Position numbers and translations under genes: made by a program. This document shows positions 1-7,535 of a DNA stretch of 24,926 nucleotides, piece after piece. The notes under the pieces are model-generated. The model searched no databases. It saw only the letters and a list, made by a program, of their open reading frames with translations, and was not told where the DNA came from. Position 1 is the stretch's first letter. Each line of letters opens with the position of its first letter. Origin of the DNA: Acidimicrobiaceae bacterium (GTDB lineage Bacteria > Actinomycetota > Acidimicrobiia > Acidimicrobiales > RAAP-2); contig JAUTXB010000250.1 of NCBI GenBank assembly GCA_030838245.1, positions 1 through 24,926 of the forward strand, read 5' to 3'.

Positions 1-866
1 ACCCAGGCGTCGTCCATGGTGAGGTTCCTGGTGCCGATGATGTTGTGGAACACATCATCGGGGGTCATTTGCGCCCCTTGGACCACCACACCGCACTGCC
101 GACGGACAGCGCGGACATCGAGTCCAGAGAGGTCCTGTTGGTCGTAGCTGATGGTCCCGACCACGGGATGGTCGAAGCCCAACAGCAACCGCAGCAGCGT
201 CGACTTGCCCGAGCCCGAGGGTCCGACGATGGCCACCAGCTCGCCCGGCGTCACCGAGAAGCTGACGTCGTCGAGCACCAGCGGGTCGTTCCCGTCGTAG
301 TGGTAGCTCACATGGCTCACGTCGATGGCCCCCCGCACGACTCCTGGGTCCGATTTCACCTCTGCCGTCTCGACGGCCGTCTCGAAGATCGGGCGCAGGC
401 GCGTGTAATACGGCACTGCGGCGGCCAGCACGCTCACCGAGATGCTGAGGATGACCATGCTGGCCACCACTTCGGTGAACGACGTGTTGAAGGCCAGGAG
501 GGACCCGGGAGACACCGAGTGGGCCGGCAGGGTGGCGGTCCCGATGAACACCAATGCCGTGGCCAGCGGAACCCAGGCGGCGATGAAGCTGGCGAGGACG
601 GCCAACGTTCGGCCGGCCCGAGTCGACTCCCGCTTGAGGACGGCGAATTTCTCCACCCAGACGGCGAAGGCCCGGCGCTCGGCATGAGCGACGCGTAGCT
701 TCGGCACGGCACCGAGGATCTGCACCCCCAGGCCGACGACCTGGCCGTTGGCCTGCCGGACGGCATCCTGTCGGCGAACCAGGACCCGGAAGGACAACAG
801 CATGGCCGCCGCCCCGATGACCACGGCAATCACGGCGAAGACGGGCCTGGATGTTCCCGAGGGCAT
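1..866 (-). CDS. NHLM-type RiPP/bacteriocin ABC exporter (permease-ATPase), 5'-truncated, runs off left edge
   Basis: The minus-strand frame encodes the end of an ABC exporter membrane domain (about 840 to 340) followed by the start of its ATPase. Walker A GPSGSGKST lies at 198-224. The LDVRAVRRQ block and the Q-loop region VVVQGAQMTPDDVFHNIIG follow, and the frame leaves the window at NLTMDDAW. From memory, these blocks, and VPKLRVAHAERRAFA in the membrane domain, match the no-peptidase NHLM bacteriocin ABC transporters, which export RiPPs made with NHLP leaders. Similarity begins abruptly near 840 in a transmembrane helix. The N-terminal domain and first helices expected of this family are absent, and the DNA beyond codes on the other strand. 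The frame stays open to a stop at 1023-1025, with possible ATGs ending at 866, 881 and 1016. The chosen start is arbitrary and the intact start is probably lost. ATPase signature and Walker B would lie outside the window. Function would be export of a modified peptide if the gene were intact. Confidence 0.75.
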   Translation of the reverse strand, partial: MPSGTSRPVFAVIAVVIGAAAMLLSFRVLVRRQDAVRQANGQVVGLGVQILGAVPKLRVAHAERRAFAVWVEKFAVLKRESTRAGRTLAVLASFIAAWVPLATALVFIGTATLPAHSVSPGSLLAFNTSFTEVVASMVILSISVSVLAAAVPYYTRLRPIFETAVETAEVKSDPGVVRGAIDVSHVSYHYDGNDPLVLDDVSFSVTPGELVAIVGPSGSGKSTLLRLLLGFDHPVVGTISYDQQDLSGLDVRAVRRQCGVVVQGAQMTPDDVFHNIIGTRNLTMDDAW

Positions 867-1026
867 CACCGTCGACATCATCGAAGCCGGGTACAACCGG
901 CTCCCGATCGTCCTTCCTCCGGTGCAGAGCGGCGAGCTGAGTGACGAGGTCCTGGCCGGGAGGGTCGGCGGATCGGCACAGGCCGTCTCGGGCAGCGAGT
1001 TCATCACCAACATCATCGACACCTAA
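817..1026 (+). CDS. NHLP-family RiPP precursor remnant (leader C-terminus, GG site, 17-residue core), 5'-truncated
   Basis: From about 841 the plus frame reads LDVPEGITVDIIEAG, then LPIVLPP, then GELSDEVLAGRVGG. This is the layout of the C-terminal half of a nitrile-hydratase-like leader peptide: a (G)LxxPEGxxVxVVE block, a hydrophobic VLPP block, ELSDExL and a double-glycine cleavage site (967-972). The predicted core after GG is SAQAVSGSEFITNIIDT, which has five Ser/Thr and no Cys. Codons here almost all end in G or C, supporting real coding. The usual 40 or so N-terminal residues of the nitrile-hydratase alpha-like fold are missing. Upstream DNA is antisense to the exporter gene, so the ATGs at 748, 802 and 817 are probably fortuitous. 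The adjacent NHLM exporter fragment supports the assignment. Without its N-terminal leader it is unlikely to be a working precursor. I could not run a profile search. Confidence 0.6.
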   Translation: MTTAITAKTGLDVPEGITVDIIEAGYNRLPIVLPPVQSGELSDEVLAGRVGGSAQAVSGSEFITNIIDT

Positions 1027-1062
1027 CCCGGCGTCGCCGGTAACGTCGTCCGGTCGGGCAGA

Positions 1063-2202
1063 TCACGACTCGACGGCTTTGCCTCCAACCGAACGTCGCA
1101 TTGCCGCGTGCAACCCGTCGGGGGTGAGCACCCCGAGGTAGCGACCATGCTCGGCCACCGGGATCCAACTGACATCGCGCTGGAGCATCTCGGCCAGGGC
1201 CGTTCGCATGGAGCTTCCCAATGGGACCTCGACGGCGAACCGGGTCAGCCGATCGACCACGTCGCCGTCGAGGCCGGGATCGAGCGGGACCCAGCCACGC
1301 ATGACGCCGTCCGGCCCCACCACGACGGCCCACCGGCTGTCGTTGCCCGCTCCATCTGCACCGCGGTCGGCACCGGCGCTCGCCCGGGCTTCAGCCATGG
1401 TGGAGTCGGGCCCGACCACCGGCGGGTGGTACAGGTCGTCAACACCGATGTGCACGACGGCCAATCGGCGAACCCCGCGATCGGAGCCGACGAAGTCAGC
1501 GACGAAGTCGGTGGCAGGATGACCGAGGATCTCTTCGGGCGTGTCGTACTGCTCGAGCACGCCCCCCTTTGACAGGACGGCGATGCGGTCACCGAGCTTG
1601 GCCGCTTCTTCGAGGTCATGGGTCACAAAGACAATGGTCTTGTTCAGCTCGGCTTGCAGGTCGAGGAACTGGTTCTGCAGGCGTTGCCGGGTGACCGGGT
1701 CGACGGCGGCAAACGGCTCGTCCATCAACAGCACGGGCGGGTCGGCGCCCAGCGCCCGGGCCACACCCACCCGCTGTCGCTCTCCCCCGGAGAGCTCGTG
1801 GGGGAATCGGCGGCCGTAGTCCCCAGGATCGAGGCCGACCAGCTCCAGCAGCTCGACGACCCGCTTGTGTACTCGCTCCTTGTCCCAGCCGAGCAGGCGG
1901 GGAACGGTGGCCACGTTGTCGAAGATCCGACGGTGCGGGAACAGGCCGCCCTGTTGGATGACGTACCCGATCCCCCGGCGCAACGTCACCGGGTTCATGG
2001 TCAACACGTTCTTGTCATCGATCAGGATGCGGCCACCGGTGGGCTCGATCAGCCGGTTGATCATGCGCAGCGTCGTCGTCTTGCCGCAGCCCGACGGGCC
2101 GATGAGTATGCACAGCTCTCCGTCGGCAACAGTCAGGCTGAGGTCAGCCACCGCCACCTCACGTGAGCCATACCGTTTGGACACGGCGTCCAACGTGATC
2201 AT
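1063..2202 (-). CDS. Osmoprotectant (glycine betaine/choline-type) ABC transporter ATPase with C-terminal CBS domains
   Basis: This 379-residue protein powers uptake of quaternary-amine compatible solutes by the permeases encoded divergently at 2292-3693. It has Walker A GPSGCGKTT (about 35-43), a Q-loop YVIQQGG (80-86), signature LSGGERQR (137-144), Walker B VLLMDEP (157-163) and the H-loop VTHD. The wording GLFPHRRIFDNVATVP is typical of OpuCA/ProV/OpuBA. Residues from about 245 onward form a tandem CBS region ending in SWIPVAEHGRYLGVLTPDGL. In OpuA-like systems this region senses ionic strength or nucleotides. The ATG at 2202 has a weak Shine-Dalgarno sequence. Only 89 nt separate it from the first permease gene, so the promoters must be back to back. 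Its 3' end faces the RiPP remnant. OpuCA-type is the best family call, but the exact substrate cannot be read from sequence. Confidence 0.92.
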   Translation of the reverse strand: MITLDAVSKRYGSREVAVADLSLTVADGELCILIGPSGCGKTTTLRMINRLIEPTGGRILIDDKNVLTMNPVTLRRGIGYVIQQGGLFPHRRIFDNVATVPRLLGWDKERVHKRVVELLELVGLDPGDYGRRFPHELSGGERQRVGVARALGADPPVLLMDEPFAAVDPVTRQRLQNQFLDLQAELNKTIVFVTHDLEEAAKLGDRIAVLSKGGVLEQYDTPEEILGHPATDFVADFVGSDRGVRRLAVVHIGVDDLYHPPVVGPDSTMAEARASAGADRGADGAGNDSRWAVVVGPDGVMRGWVPLDPGLDGDVVDRLTRFAVEVPLGSSMRTALAEMLQRDVSWIPVAEHGRYLGVLTPDGLHAAMRRSVGGKAVES

Positions 2203-2291
2203 AGGAATGCCACGTTATCGACCGGCGTCGGTCCAGGTACTCGACTTCGCTCGTCCGACGCGATGGCGACCCGGCCCGGTAACCTCGGCGA

Positions 2292-2972
2292 ATGCTGGCT
2301 GCCGAGCCGTTCTTCCGCTGGGACTACGTGACCGGCAACTGGAACCAGATCGGCTCCGACCTCGTCCAGCACATCGAGCTGACGCTGATCGCCGTAGGGA
2401 TCGGGCTGGCCATCTCGTTGCCCCTGTCCCTGCTGGCCTGGCGGTTCCGACTCGTCCGCCCCCCGGTGTTCGGGATCGCCAGTGCGCTCTACATCATCCC
2501 GTCGCTGGCCCTCTTCGCCATCCTCGGCCCGATCACCGGATACGTGGCCTCCTATACAACAGCCGAGTTCGCCTTGGTCGGCTACACCCTGCTTATCCTC
2601 ATCTGGAACACGGTCGCCGGCCTCAACGCCGTGCCCGACGATGCCCGCCAGGCGGCGCGAGCCATGGGCTACTCACCGGCAGCCGCCCTGGTCAAGGTGG
2701 ACTTCCCCCTGGCCCTCCCCTACATCTTCGCCGGGTTGCGCGTGGCCACCTCCACCGTGATCGGCCTGGTCACCGTCACCGCCCTCATCGGGCTGGGCGG
2801 TCTCGGCCAGTTGATCACCTACGGCTTCACCGCCCAGTACTACACCCCCATCATCGTCGGCCTGGTCCTGTCGGTCGTCCTGGCCGCCATCGCCGATCTG
2901 CTCTTGGTGCTGGTCGAGCGGGTGACCCTGCCGTGGGCACGCTCGGGACGACGGGTCCGAGGGGCGGCCTGA
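2292..2972 (+). CDS. Osmoprotectant ABC transporter permease 1
   Basis: This 226-residue integral membrane protein has about five or six hydrophobic helices and a binding-protein-dependent permease domain. The cytoplasmic EAA loop that docks on the ATPase is visible around DDARQAARAMG, followed by DFPLALPYIFAGLR. The N-terminal half, with LPLSLLAWRF and ALYIIPSLALFAIL, is typical of OpuCB/OpuBB/ProW proteins. Its stop is one nucleotide before the next ATG, so the two permease genes are surely co-transcribed and probably form a heterodimeric channel. The ATG at 2292 has no clear Shine-Dalgarno sequence upstream. Confidence 0.92.
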   Translation: MLAAEPFFRWDYVTGNWNQIGSDLVQHIELTLIAVGIGLAISLPLSLLAWRFRLVRPPVFGIASALYIIPSLALFAILGPITGYVASYTTAEFALVGYTLLILIWNTVAGLNAVPDDARQAARAMGYSPAAALVKVDFPLALPYIFAGLRVATSTVIGLVTVTALIGLGGLGQLITYGFTAQYYTPIIVGLVLSVVLAAIADLLLVLVERVTLPWARSGRRVRGAA

Positions 2973-2973
2973 G

Positions 2974-3693
2974 ATGCACTTCATCGCGGCCGTCTTCGAC
3001 TGGTTCACCACTGCAGCCAACTGGACGGGGTCGAACGGCATCCTCCAGCTCTTCTACAACCAGGCCAAGCTGTCCGTCGCCGTGGTGATCGGCGCGCTGC
3101 TCGTCGGCGGAGGCCTCGGAGTGATCTTGGGCCACACCGGCCGGGGCGGCTTGGTGGCCGTCAACGCGGCCAACGCCTTCCGGGCGGTCCCCACACTGGC
3201 CCTGCTCACCCTGCTGGCCATTCAGCCCAACATCTCCCTTACGTGGAGCGGGTTCCTGGCCTCGTGGATCGCCCTGTTCATTCTGGCCGTGCCGCCCATC
3301 CTCACCAATACCTACGTGGGCATGCGGAACGTAGACGCCGACGTGCGTGACGCGGCTAAGGCCATGGGCCTGTCGGGTGGCCAGGTCCTCCGGCGTGTCG
3401 AGGCACCGCTGGCCCTGCCGTTCGTGATGGCGGGCGTCCGCACCGCCTCCATCGAGGTGGTGGCCACGTCCACCCTGGCCGCCTACGTGAGCTACAGCGA
3501 CTTGGGCACGTTCGTCATCTCCGGCCTGAACAGCCAGGACAATGTCGAGGCGTTCGCCGGCGCCATCCTGGTCGCCGTCCTCGCCGGCATCGTCGCCCTG
3601 GGACTGGGCCTCATCCAACGCTGGCTGACCCCGTTGCCCATGCGGCACCAGGCAAGAGGGCTCCTCGGCAGCCAGGCCATGCAGACGGCTTGA
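2974..3693 (+). CDS. Osmoprotectant ABC transporter permease 2
   Basis: This 239-residue second membrane subunit is paralogous to the gene immediately upstream. It has the core FRAVPTLALLTLLAI, the EAA loop DVRDAAKAMGLSGGQ followed by VEAPLALPFVMAGVR, and ends in a hydrophobic helix and a short polar tail. The family is OpuCD/ProW-like. The ATG follows the preceding TGA after a single base, so translation is probably coupled. Two permeases, one ATPase and one binding protein make a full OpuC-type importer. An AT-richer gap separates this gene from the binding-protein gene. Confidence 0.92.
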   Translation: MHFIAAVFDWFTTAANWTGSNGILQLFYNQAKLSVAVVIGALLVGGGLGVILGHTGRGGLVAVNAANAFRAVPTLALLTLLAIQPNISLTWSGFLASWIALFILAVPPILTNTYVGMRNVDADVRDAAKAMGLSGGQVLRRVEAPLALPFVMAGVRTASIEVVATSTLAAYVSYSDLGTFVISGLNSQDNVEAFAGAILVAVLAGIVALGLGLIQRWLTPLPMRHQARGLLGSQAMQTA

Positions 3694-3771
3694 TAAATTC
3701 GACCTATAAAGTCATGATTACAGTTAGGTTAAGGGCGGTTGACGAACAGCGCGCGCGGGAAAGGTAACGAG
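3694..3771 (+). promoter_or_regulatory. AT-rich gap with possible promoter and RBS for the binding-protein gene
   Basis: This 78-nt stretch is clearly more AT-rich than its surroundings. It contains TATAAA (3705-3710) and a TANNNT box TAGGTT (3725-3730), but no well-spaced -35 box. The purine run GGAAAGG lies just before the ATG at 3772 and could be its Shine-Dalgarno sequence. It may give the binding protein extra transcription over the permeases, as is common for abundant solute-binding proteins. The promoter call is weak. Confidence 0.3.
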
Positions 3772-4683
3772 ATGTCATTGAAGCGATTGCTCCTGAGCGG
3801 TCTGGCCGCACTCGTGGTGTCGATAGGCGCCCTCCCTGTGGTGTCGGCGTCGGCGGCCAGCTCGAAGCCGACCATCATCATCGGTTCGACCAACTTCGAG
3901 GAACAGGCCATCGTGGCCAACCTCTACGGCGACGTCCTGCAAAGGGCCGGCTACACGGTCAAGGTCGAGCCGAGCCTGGGCACCCGCCAGGTGGTGGTCC
4001 CCGCCCTGGAACAGGGTCAGCTCGATGTCGAGCCGGACTACGCCGGTACCCTCCTCGACTACCTGAACGGCGGAACAGTGGTGGCCGCCGGCAACAACAT
4101 CGCCACTGCGGTGCCGGCCCTGAAGGCCAAACTGGCCAAGTACGGGGTCACGGTGCTCAACCCCGCTCCGGCCATCGATACCAACGTGTTCGCGGTCACC
4201 AAGGCCACGGCGAAGAAGTACCACCTGACCACGCTGTCGAGCCTGAAGCCCGTCGCCTCCAAACTCACCTTGGGAGGTCCACCCGAGTGCCCCAAGAACG
4301 CCGGGTGCCAGTTGGGTCTCACGTCGGTCTACGGCCTGAAGTTCGCCAACTTCAAGTCACTGGACGAAGCCGGACCCCTGAGCGTGGCCGCGCTCAAGAA
4401 CGGCGAGGTCCAAGTGGTCGAGCTGTTCTCCAGTGACGGAAACGTGGTGTCGAACAACTTCGTGGCCCTCACCGACAACAAGCACCTCGAGCCGGCCGAC
4501 CACATCATCCCCGTGATCCGGACGTCGACGAACTCGGCCGGCGTCAGCAAGGCGCTCAATGCCCTGTCGGCCAAACTGACCACGGCGCAGATCTCCAAGC
4601 TGAACCTACTGGTCACCGGACCGAAGAAGGAGGCGCCGGCGACCGTGGCCCTGACCTGGCTGAAGCAACAGGGACTGGCCTGA
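3772..4683 (+). CDS. Osmoprotectant ABC transporter substrate-binding protein (OpuAC/ProX-like), secreted
   Basis: This 303-residue protein has a signal peptide MSLKRLLLSGLAALVVSIGA ending near ASA-A at residue 28. A quaternary-amine-binding domain follows (IIIGSTNFEEQAIVANLYG; EPDYAGTLLDYL; GGPPECPKNAGCQLG with a probable disulfide pair). It would capture the solute outside the membrane and deliver it to the permeases encoded just upstream. I chose the ATG at 3772 because a purine-rich ribosome site precedes it. A TTG at 3739 would add eleven polar residues before the signal peptide. There is no lipobox cysteine in the signal region, so the protein is not predicted to be a lipoprotein, which is uncommon for a Gram-positive-type importer. 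Confidence 0.9.
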   Translation: MSLKRLLLSGLAALVVSIGALPVVSASAASSKPTIIIGSTNFEEQAIVANLYGDVLQRAGYTVKVEPSLGTRQVVVPALEQGQLDVEPDYAGTLLDYLNGGTVVAAGNNIATAVPALKAKLAKYGVTVLNPAPAIDTNVFAVTKATAKKYHLTTLSSLKPVASKLTLGGPPECPKNAGCQLGLTSVYGLKFANFKSLDEAGPLSVAALKNGEVQVVELFSSDGNVVSNNFVALTDNKHLEPADHIIPVIRTSTNSAGVSKALNALSAKLTTAQISKLNLLVTGPKKEAPATVALTWLKQQGLA

Positions 4684-4725
4684 CCGACTCCTCGCTGCTG
4701 ACGTCTCTTTCCAAGGACCAGCTCG

Positions 4726-4731
4726 TATCAT
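4726..4731 (+). promoter_or_regulatory. Putative -10 box (TATCAT) of a leaderless promoter
   Basis: TATCAT lies 6 nt upstream of the GTG at 4738 and there is no Shine-Dalgarno sequence between them. This is the spacing expected for transcription starting at the start codon. No good -35 box is seen. The same arrangement recurs at other genes in the window. Confidence 0.4.
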
Positions 4732-4737
4732 CGGCGC

Positions 4738-5448
4738 GTGTCCTCTGTACCTGCCCTGCCTTCGGATCGCCCGAAGCGGGTGGGTCGACGGGTGTTCGTC
4801 GGAATGGTGGCGCTCGGTGCACTGGGCGTCGCCTTCGGCGCTCGCGTGCAGGCCGTCGTCGGGAGTGCGCTGGGCTCGGGCCTCGGAGGTCTGCTGCCCG
4901 GAGGTGACCGCTTCCGCATCTACACCATCACCAATTCGTTCCCGCAGATCGCCCGGACCAGTTACCGGCTCCAGGTGACCGGCCTGGTCGACAAGCCGCT
5001 CGACCTCACCGTGGACGACCTCGAGGCGATGCCGAGTACCACGCTGGTGAAGGACTTCCAATGTGTGACCGGGTGGCGGGTACCACAGGTCCACTGGGAA
5101 GGAGTCAGGCTGTCCGACGTGCTGACGGCGGCCGGCGTGCACGGCAGTGCCGGGGGGCTCGAGTTCGAATCCTACGACGGTGCTGACACCGAGAGCCTCA
5201 CGATCGACCAGGCGCAGCGCCCCGACGTCATCGTCGCCTATCGCATGCTGGGCGCCCCCATCACGACCGAGCACGGTGGGCCCGTCCGGTTGTACGTGGC
5301 TCCCATGTACGGCTACAAGTCGCTGAAATGGCTGTCCGCCATCCGGGTGGTGACAGAAGCCACACCCGGGTACTGGGAGCAGAACGGCTACTCGCTGGAT
5401 GCCTGGGTCGGCAGCTCGAACGGCCGCGGTGACAAGCCGATCGGGTAG
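4738..5448 (+). CDS. Molybdopterin-dependent oxidoreductase, sulfite-oxidase fold, Tat-type N-terminus
   Basis: This 236-residue protein starts with GTG. Its N-terminus has a twin arginine before a hydrophobic stretch (GRRVFVGMVALGALGVAFGA, about 16-35), so it is probably folded in the cytoplasm and exported or anchored by the Tat system. The body is an oxidoreductase molybdopterin-binding domain: LQVTGLVDKPLDLTVDDL, then DFQCVTGW with Cys109 as the expected molybdenum ligand, and YGYKSLKWL near the end. It resembles small YedY/MsrP-like or nitrate-reductase-associated enzymes. The substrate is unknown; sulfoxides or sulfite are only family possibilities. The next gene, a heme b membrane protein, overlaps its end and is the likely electron partner. 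Confidence 0.88.
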   Translation: MSSVPALPSDRPKRVGRRVFVGMVALGALGVAFGARVQAVVGSALGSGLGGLLPGGDRFRIYTITNSFPQIARTSYRLQVTGLVDKPLDLTVDDLEAMPSTTLVKDFQCVTGWRVPQVHWEGVRLSDVLTAAGVHGSAGGLEFESYDGADTESLTIDQAQRPDVIVAYRMLGAPITTEHGGPVRLYVAPMYGYKSLKWLSAIRVVTEATPGYWEQNGYSLDAWVGSSNGRGDKPIG

Positions 5449-6127
5449 CCGGCGAGAGGTCGGCCCGGCTCACGCCGGCTCCGAACCGGCGGCGGCCCGG
5501 TTGCTGCGCTTCGACGGCGTGGAGCGAGCCGCCCACTGGGCCACGGCGCTCCTTTTCGCCATCCTCATGGCGACCGCTCTTCCGCTCTATTTCGTCCAGG
5601 TCGAAAGCCTGGTCGGGCGCCGGGCCCTGGTCGCCGACATTCACACCTGGTCGGGGGTGGCTCTGCCCGTGCCGCTGATCATCTCGTTGATGGGTCCGTG
5701 GGGGACGCGGTTGCGTCGCGACGTGCGGCGCTGCAACCTCTGGACGACGGCCGAGATCCGCTGGCTGTGGTCATTCGGGCGCCAACGGATCAAGAAGGCC
5801 GACAAATTCAATCCGGGTCAGAAGTTGAATGTCCTCTTCGTCGCCGGAGCCATCGTGGTGATGCTCGGGACCGGGTCCGTCTTGAGGTGGTACCGGTTCT
5901 TCCCGCTGAGCTGGCGGACGGGAGCGACGTTCGTCCATGACGTGCTCGCCTTCGGGGTATTCCTGGTGGTCTTGGGCCACGTCGCCTTCGCCCTGACCCA
6001 CCGCGACGCGCTTCGATCGATGTTCCGGGGCTGGGTCACCCGCTCTTGGGCCAAGCGACATGCCTCGGGATGGCTCGAGGAAGAAGAGGTCACATCCCCG
6101 GAAGCTGAACCGGTCTCGACCATCTAG
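5429..6127 (+). CDS. Di-heme cytochrome b, formate-dehydrogenase-gamma/cytochrome b561-like membrane subunit
   Basis: From the GTG at 5429, which overlaps the previous gene by 20 nt, this 232-residue protein has four hydrophobic segments. Candidate heme histidines are H36 (ERAAHW), H72 (DIHTWSG), H170 (FVHDVLA) and H184 (LGHVAF). The stretch KFNPGQKLNVLFV before the third helix is a hallmark of FdnI-type gamma subunits, as I recall. An ATG at 5399 would add ten residues and is possible. It probably moves electrons between the quinone pool and the extracytoplasmic molybdoenzyme encoded just upstream, the role YedZ/MsrQ plays for YedY. The sequence is FdnI-like rather than YedZ-like. The acidic C-terminal tail (EEEEVTSPEAEP) is probably cytoplasmic. 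Confidence 0.82.
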   Translation: MTSRSGSRREVGPAHAGSEPAAARLLRFDGVERAAHWATALLFAILMATALPLYFVQVESLVGRRALVADIHTWSGVALPVPLIISLMGPWGTRLRRDVRRCNLWTTAEIRWLWSFGRQRIKKADKFNPGQKLNVLFVAGAIVVMLGTGSVLRWYRFFPLSWRTGATFVHDVLAFGVFLVVLGHVAFALTHRDALRSMFRGWVTRSWAKRHASGWLEEEEVTSPEAEPVSTI

Positions 6128-6145
6128 GTGCGCCGGACGCCGGTG

Positions 6146-7372
6146 TCAGGGCTGCGAGACGTCCGGGGGCGCCGACGCCTCGAACTGATAGAGCTTCTCG
6201 GCATTGCCGCGGAGGATCTTGTACTGGACCTCCGGGGCCAGCCCAGCGGCATCGAGCCGCTCGTGGGCCAGCTTGAGCGAATGTGGCCACGAGGTATCCG
6301 AATGCGGGTAGTCGGTTTCGATCATCACGTTGTCCTCGCCCACCACGTCGAGCATCCCCAACCCGGTGGCGTCGTCGATGAAGCAGCCGTAGAAGTGCTC
6401 ACGGTAGTCCCGGTAGACGTCGATCTTCTCGGTGTCGATATGGATGTCGTAGTCCTGCACCGGGCCTACATTGCCCAGGCTCTGGCCCTTAGCCACCCAG
6501 AACCGCTGCGTAGTCCATACCTGTTGGGCCCGCTCGAGTACCCACGGGATCCATCCGATCGAGCCCTCGGACAGGGCGATCTTGATATTGGGGAACCGCT
6601 CGAACAGCCCGCTGAAGATCCAGTCCATGAGGCAGCCCATGGGTCGGATCATGCCCAGTGAGAAGTTGGCCATGAACGGGGAGTCCTTCGAGATCTTGTG
6701 AAACGTCGAGGACGACCCGATGTGGATCGACAACACCATCTTCAGGTCGTTGGCCACCTGGAACACCGGATCCCAGTGCCCGGTGTGAATGGTGGGGAGG
6801 CCGAGGGGCTCGAAGTTCTCCGAGAAGCAAAAGGAGCGGCAACCCTTGGCGTGCACCCGCTCGAGCTCTTTCACGGCCAGTGCCGTGTCCCACAGCGGGA
6901 TGATGGCCAGCGGGATCATCCGGCCGGGATCGGCCCCACACCATTCGTCGATCATCCAGTCGTTGTAGGCCCTGACGCACAAGAGGGCGAGCTCTTTGTC
7001 CTTCGCCTCCCAGAACACCTGCCCGCAGAAACGCGGGAACGACGGGAAGTTCAACGAGGCCAAGATTCCGGCGTCGTTCATGTCGAGCAGGCGGGCTTTG
7101 GGGTCGTAGCAGCCCGGTCGCATCTCCGAGTACGGGAACCCGACCGCGGTGATGTCCTCGGGGCGTCGTCCGGCGCTGGCGCCAAGGCCGCCGGTGGCCG
7201 ACCGGATGTCCTCGTAGGCCCACACCTCTGTCCCGCTGTCATCGACGATGACCCGCGGGCCGATGTCCTTGTACTTGGCCGGCAGGCGGTCCTGCCAGAC
7301 GTGGGGCGGCTCGATGATGTGATCGTCCACCGATGTGATCCAGTTGAGGTCGTATTGGCCTGTGGCGTCCAT
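6146..7372 (-). CDS. Amidohydrolase family protein (metal-dependent TIM-barrel, amidohydrolase-2 type)
   Basis: This 408-residue protein begins with a metal-binding D-x-H motif (VDDHIIEPP, D16/H18). It has a central SIHIGSSS strand bearing a likely metal histidine and a late METDYPHSDTSWP block with the catalytic aspartate, an order typical of amidohydrolase-2/decarboxylase-like enzymes. The C-terminus KILRGNAEKLY is also typical. Members hydrolyse or decarboxylate small carboxylic substrates, and many actinobacteria carry multiple copies beside lipid or aromatic catabolism genes. The substrate is unknown. The ATG ending at 7372 is preceded by GGAGGGG (7377-7383), a good Shine-Dalgarno sequence, with a TAACCT -10-like box farther upstream (7406-7411). 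It converges with the cytochrome gene, leaving 18 nt between them. Confidence 0.87.
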   Translation of the reverse strand: MDATGQYDLNWITSVDDHIIEPPHVWQDRLPAKYKDIGPRVIVDDSGTEVWAYEDIRSATGGLGASAGRRPEDITAVGFPYSEMRPGCYDPKARLLDMNDAGILASLNFPSFPRFCGQVFWEAKDKELALLCVRAYNDWMIDEWCGADPGRMIPLAIIPLWDTALAVKELERVHAKGCRSFCFSENFEPLGLPTIHTGHWDPVFQVANDLKMVLSIHIGSSSTFHKISKDSPFMANFSLGMIRPMGCLMDWIFSGLFERFPNIKIALSEGSIGWIPWVLERAQQVWTTQRFWVAKGQSLGNVGPVQDYDIHIDTEKIDVYRDYREHFYGCFIDDATGLGMLDVVGEDNVMIETDYPHSDTSWPHSLKLAHERLDAAGLAPEVQYKILRGNAEKLYQFEASAPPDVSQP

Positions 7373-7535
7373 GGAGCCCCTCCGTCGTCATGAGTCTTGG
7401 TTGTCAGGTTAGCTCCCCCGTCGGTGAGGGGCCTCATGCGGGTTCGGGCCGACGACCGGCCGGTGCCGCGTTGTTTCGTCGCCGAACAGGCACTTCTCGA
7501 TGCAGCGGTGCCCGCGGTGTGCTTCGCTACTGGCC

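Noticed and set aside
45..698. Long plus-strand ORF of 217 codons
   Set aside because: It is antisense to the exporter ATPase/permease frame and its product is an Arg/His/Gln-rich, low-hydrophobicity sequence typical of a shadow frame.
1865..3088. Plus-strand ORF of 407 codons across the divergent osmoprotectant genes
   Set aside because: It overlaps the ATPase gene antisense and the first permease in another frame. The product is Arg/Pro/His-rich with no recognisable domain.
7412..7435. CCCC...GGGG pairing upstream of the amidohydrolase as a riboswitch or attenuator
   Set aside because: Only about 4 bp with no conserved structure recognised; likely chance in GC-rich DNA.
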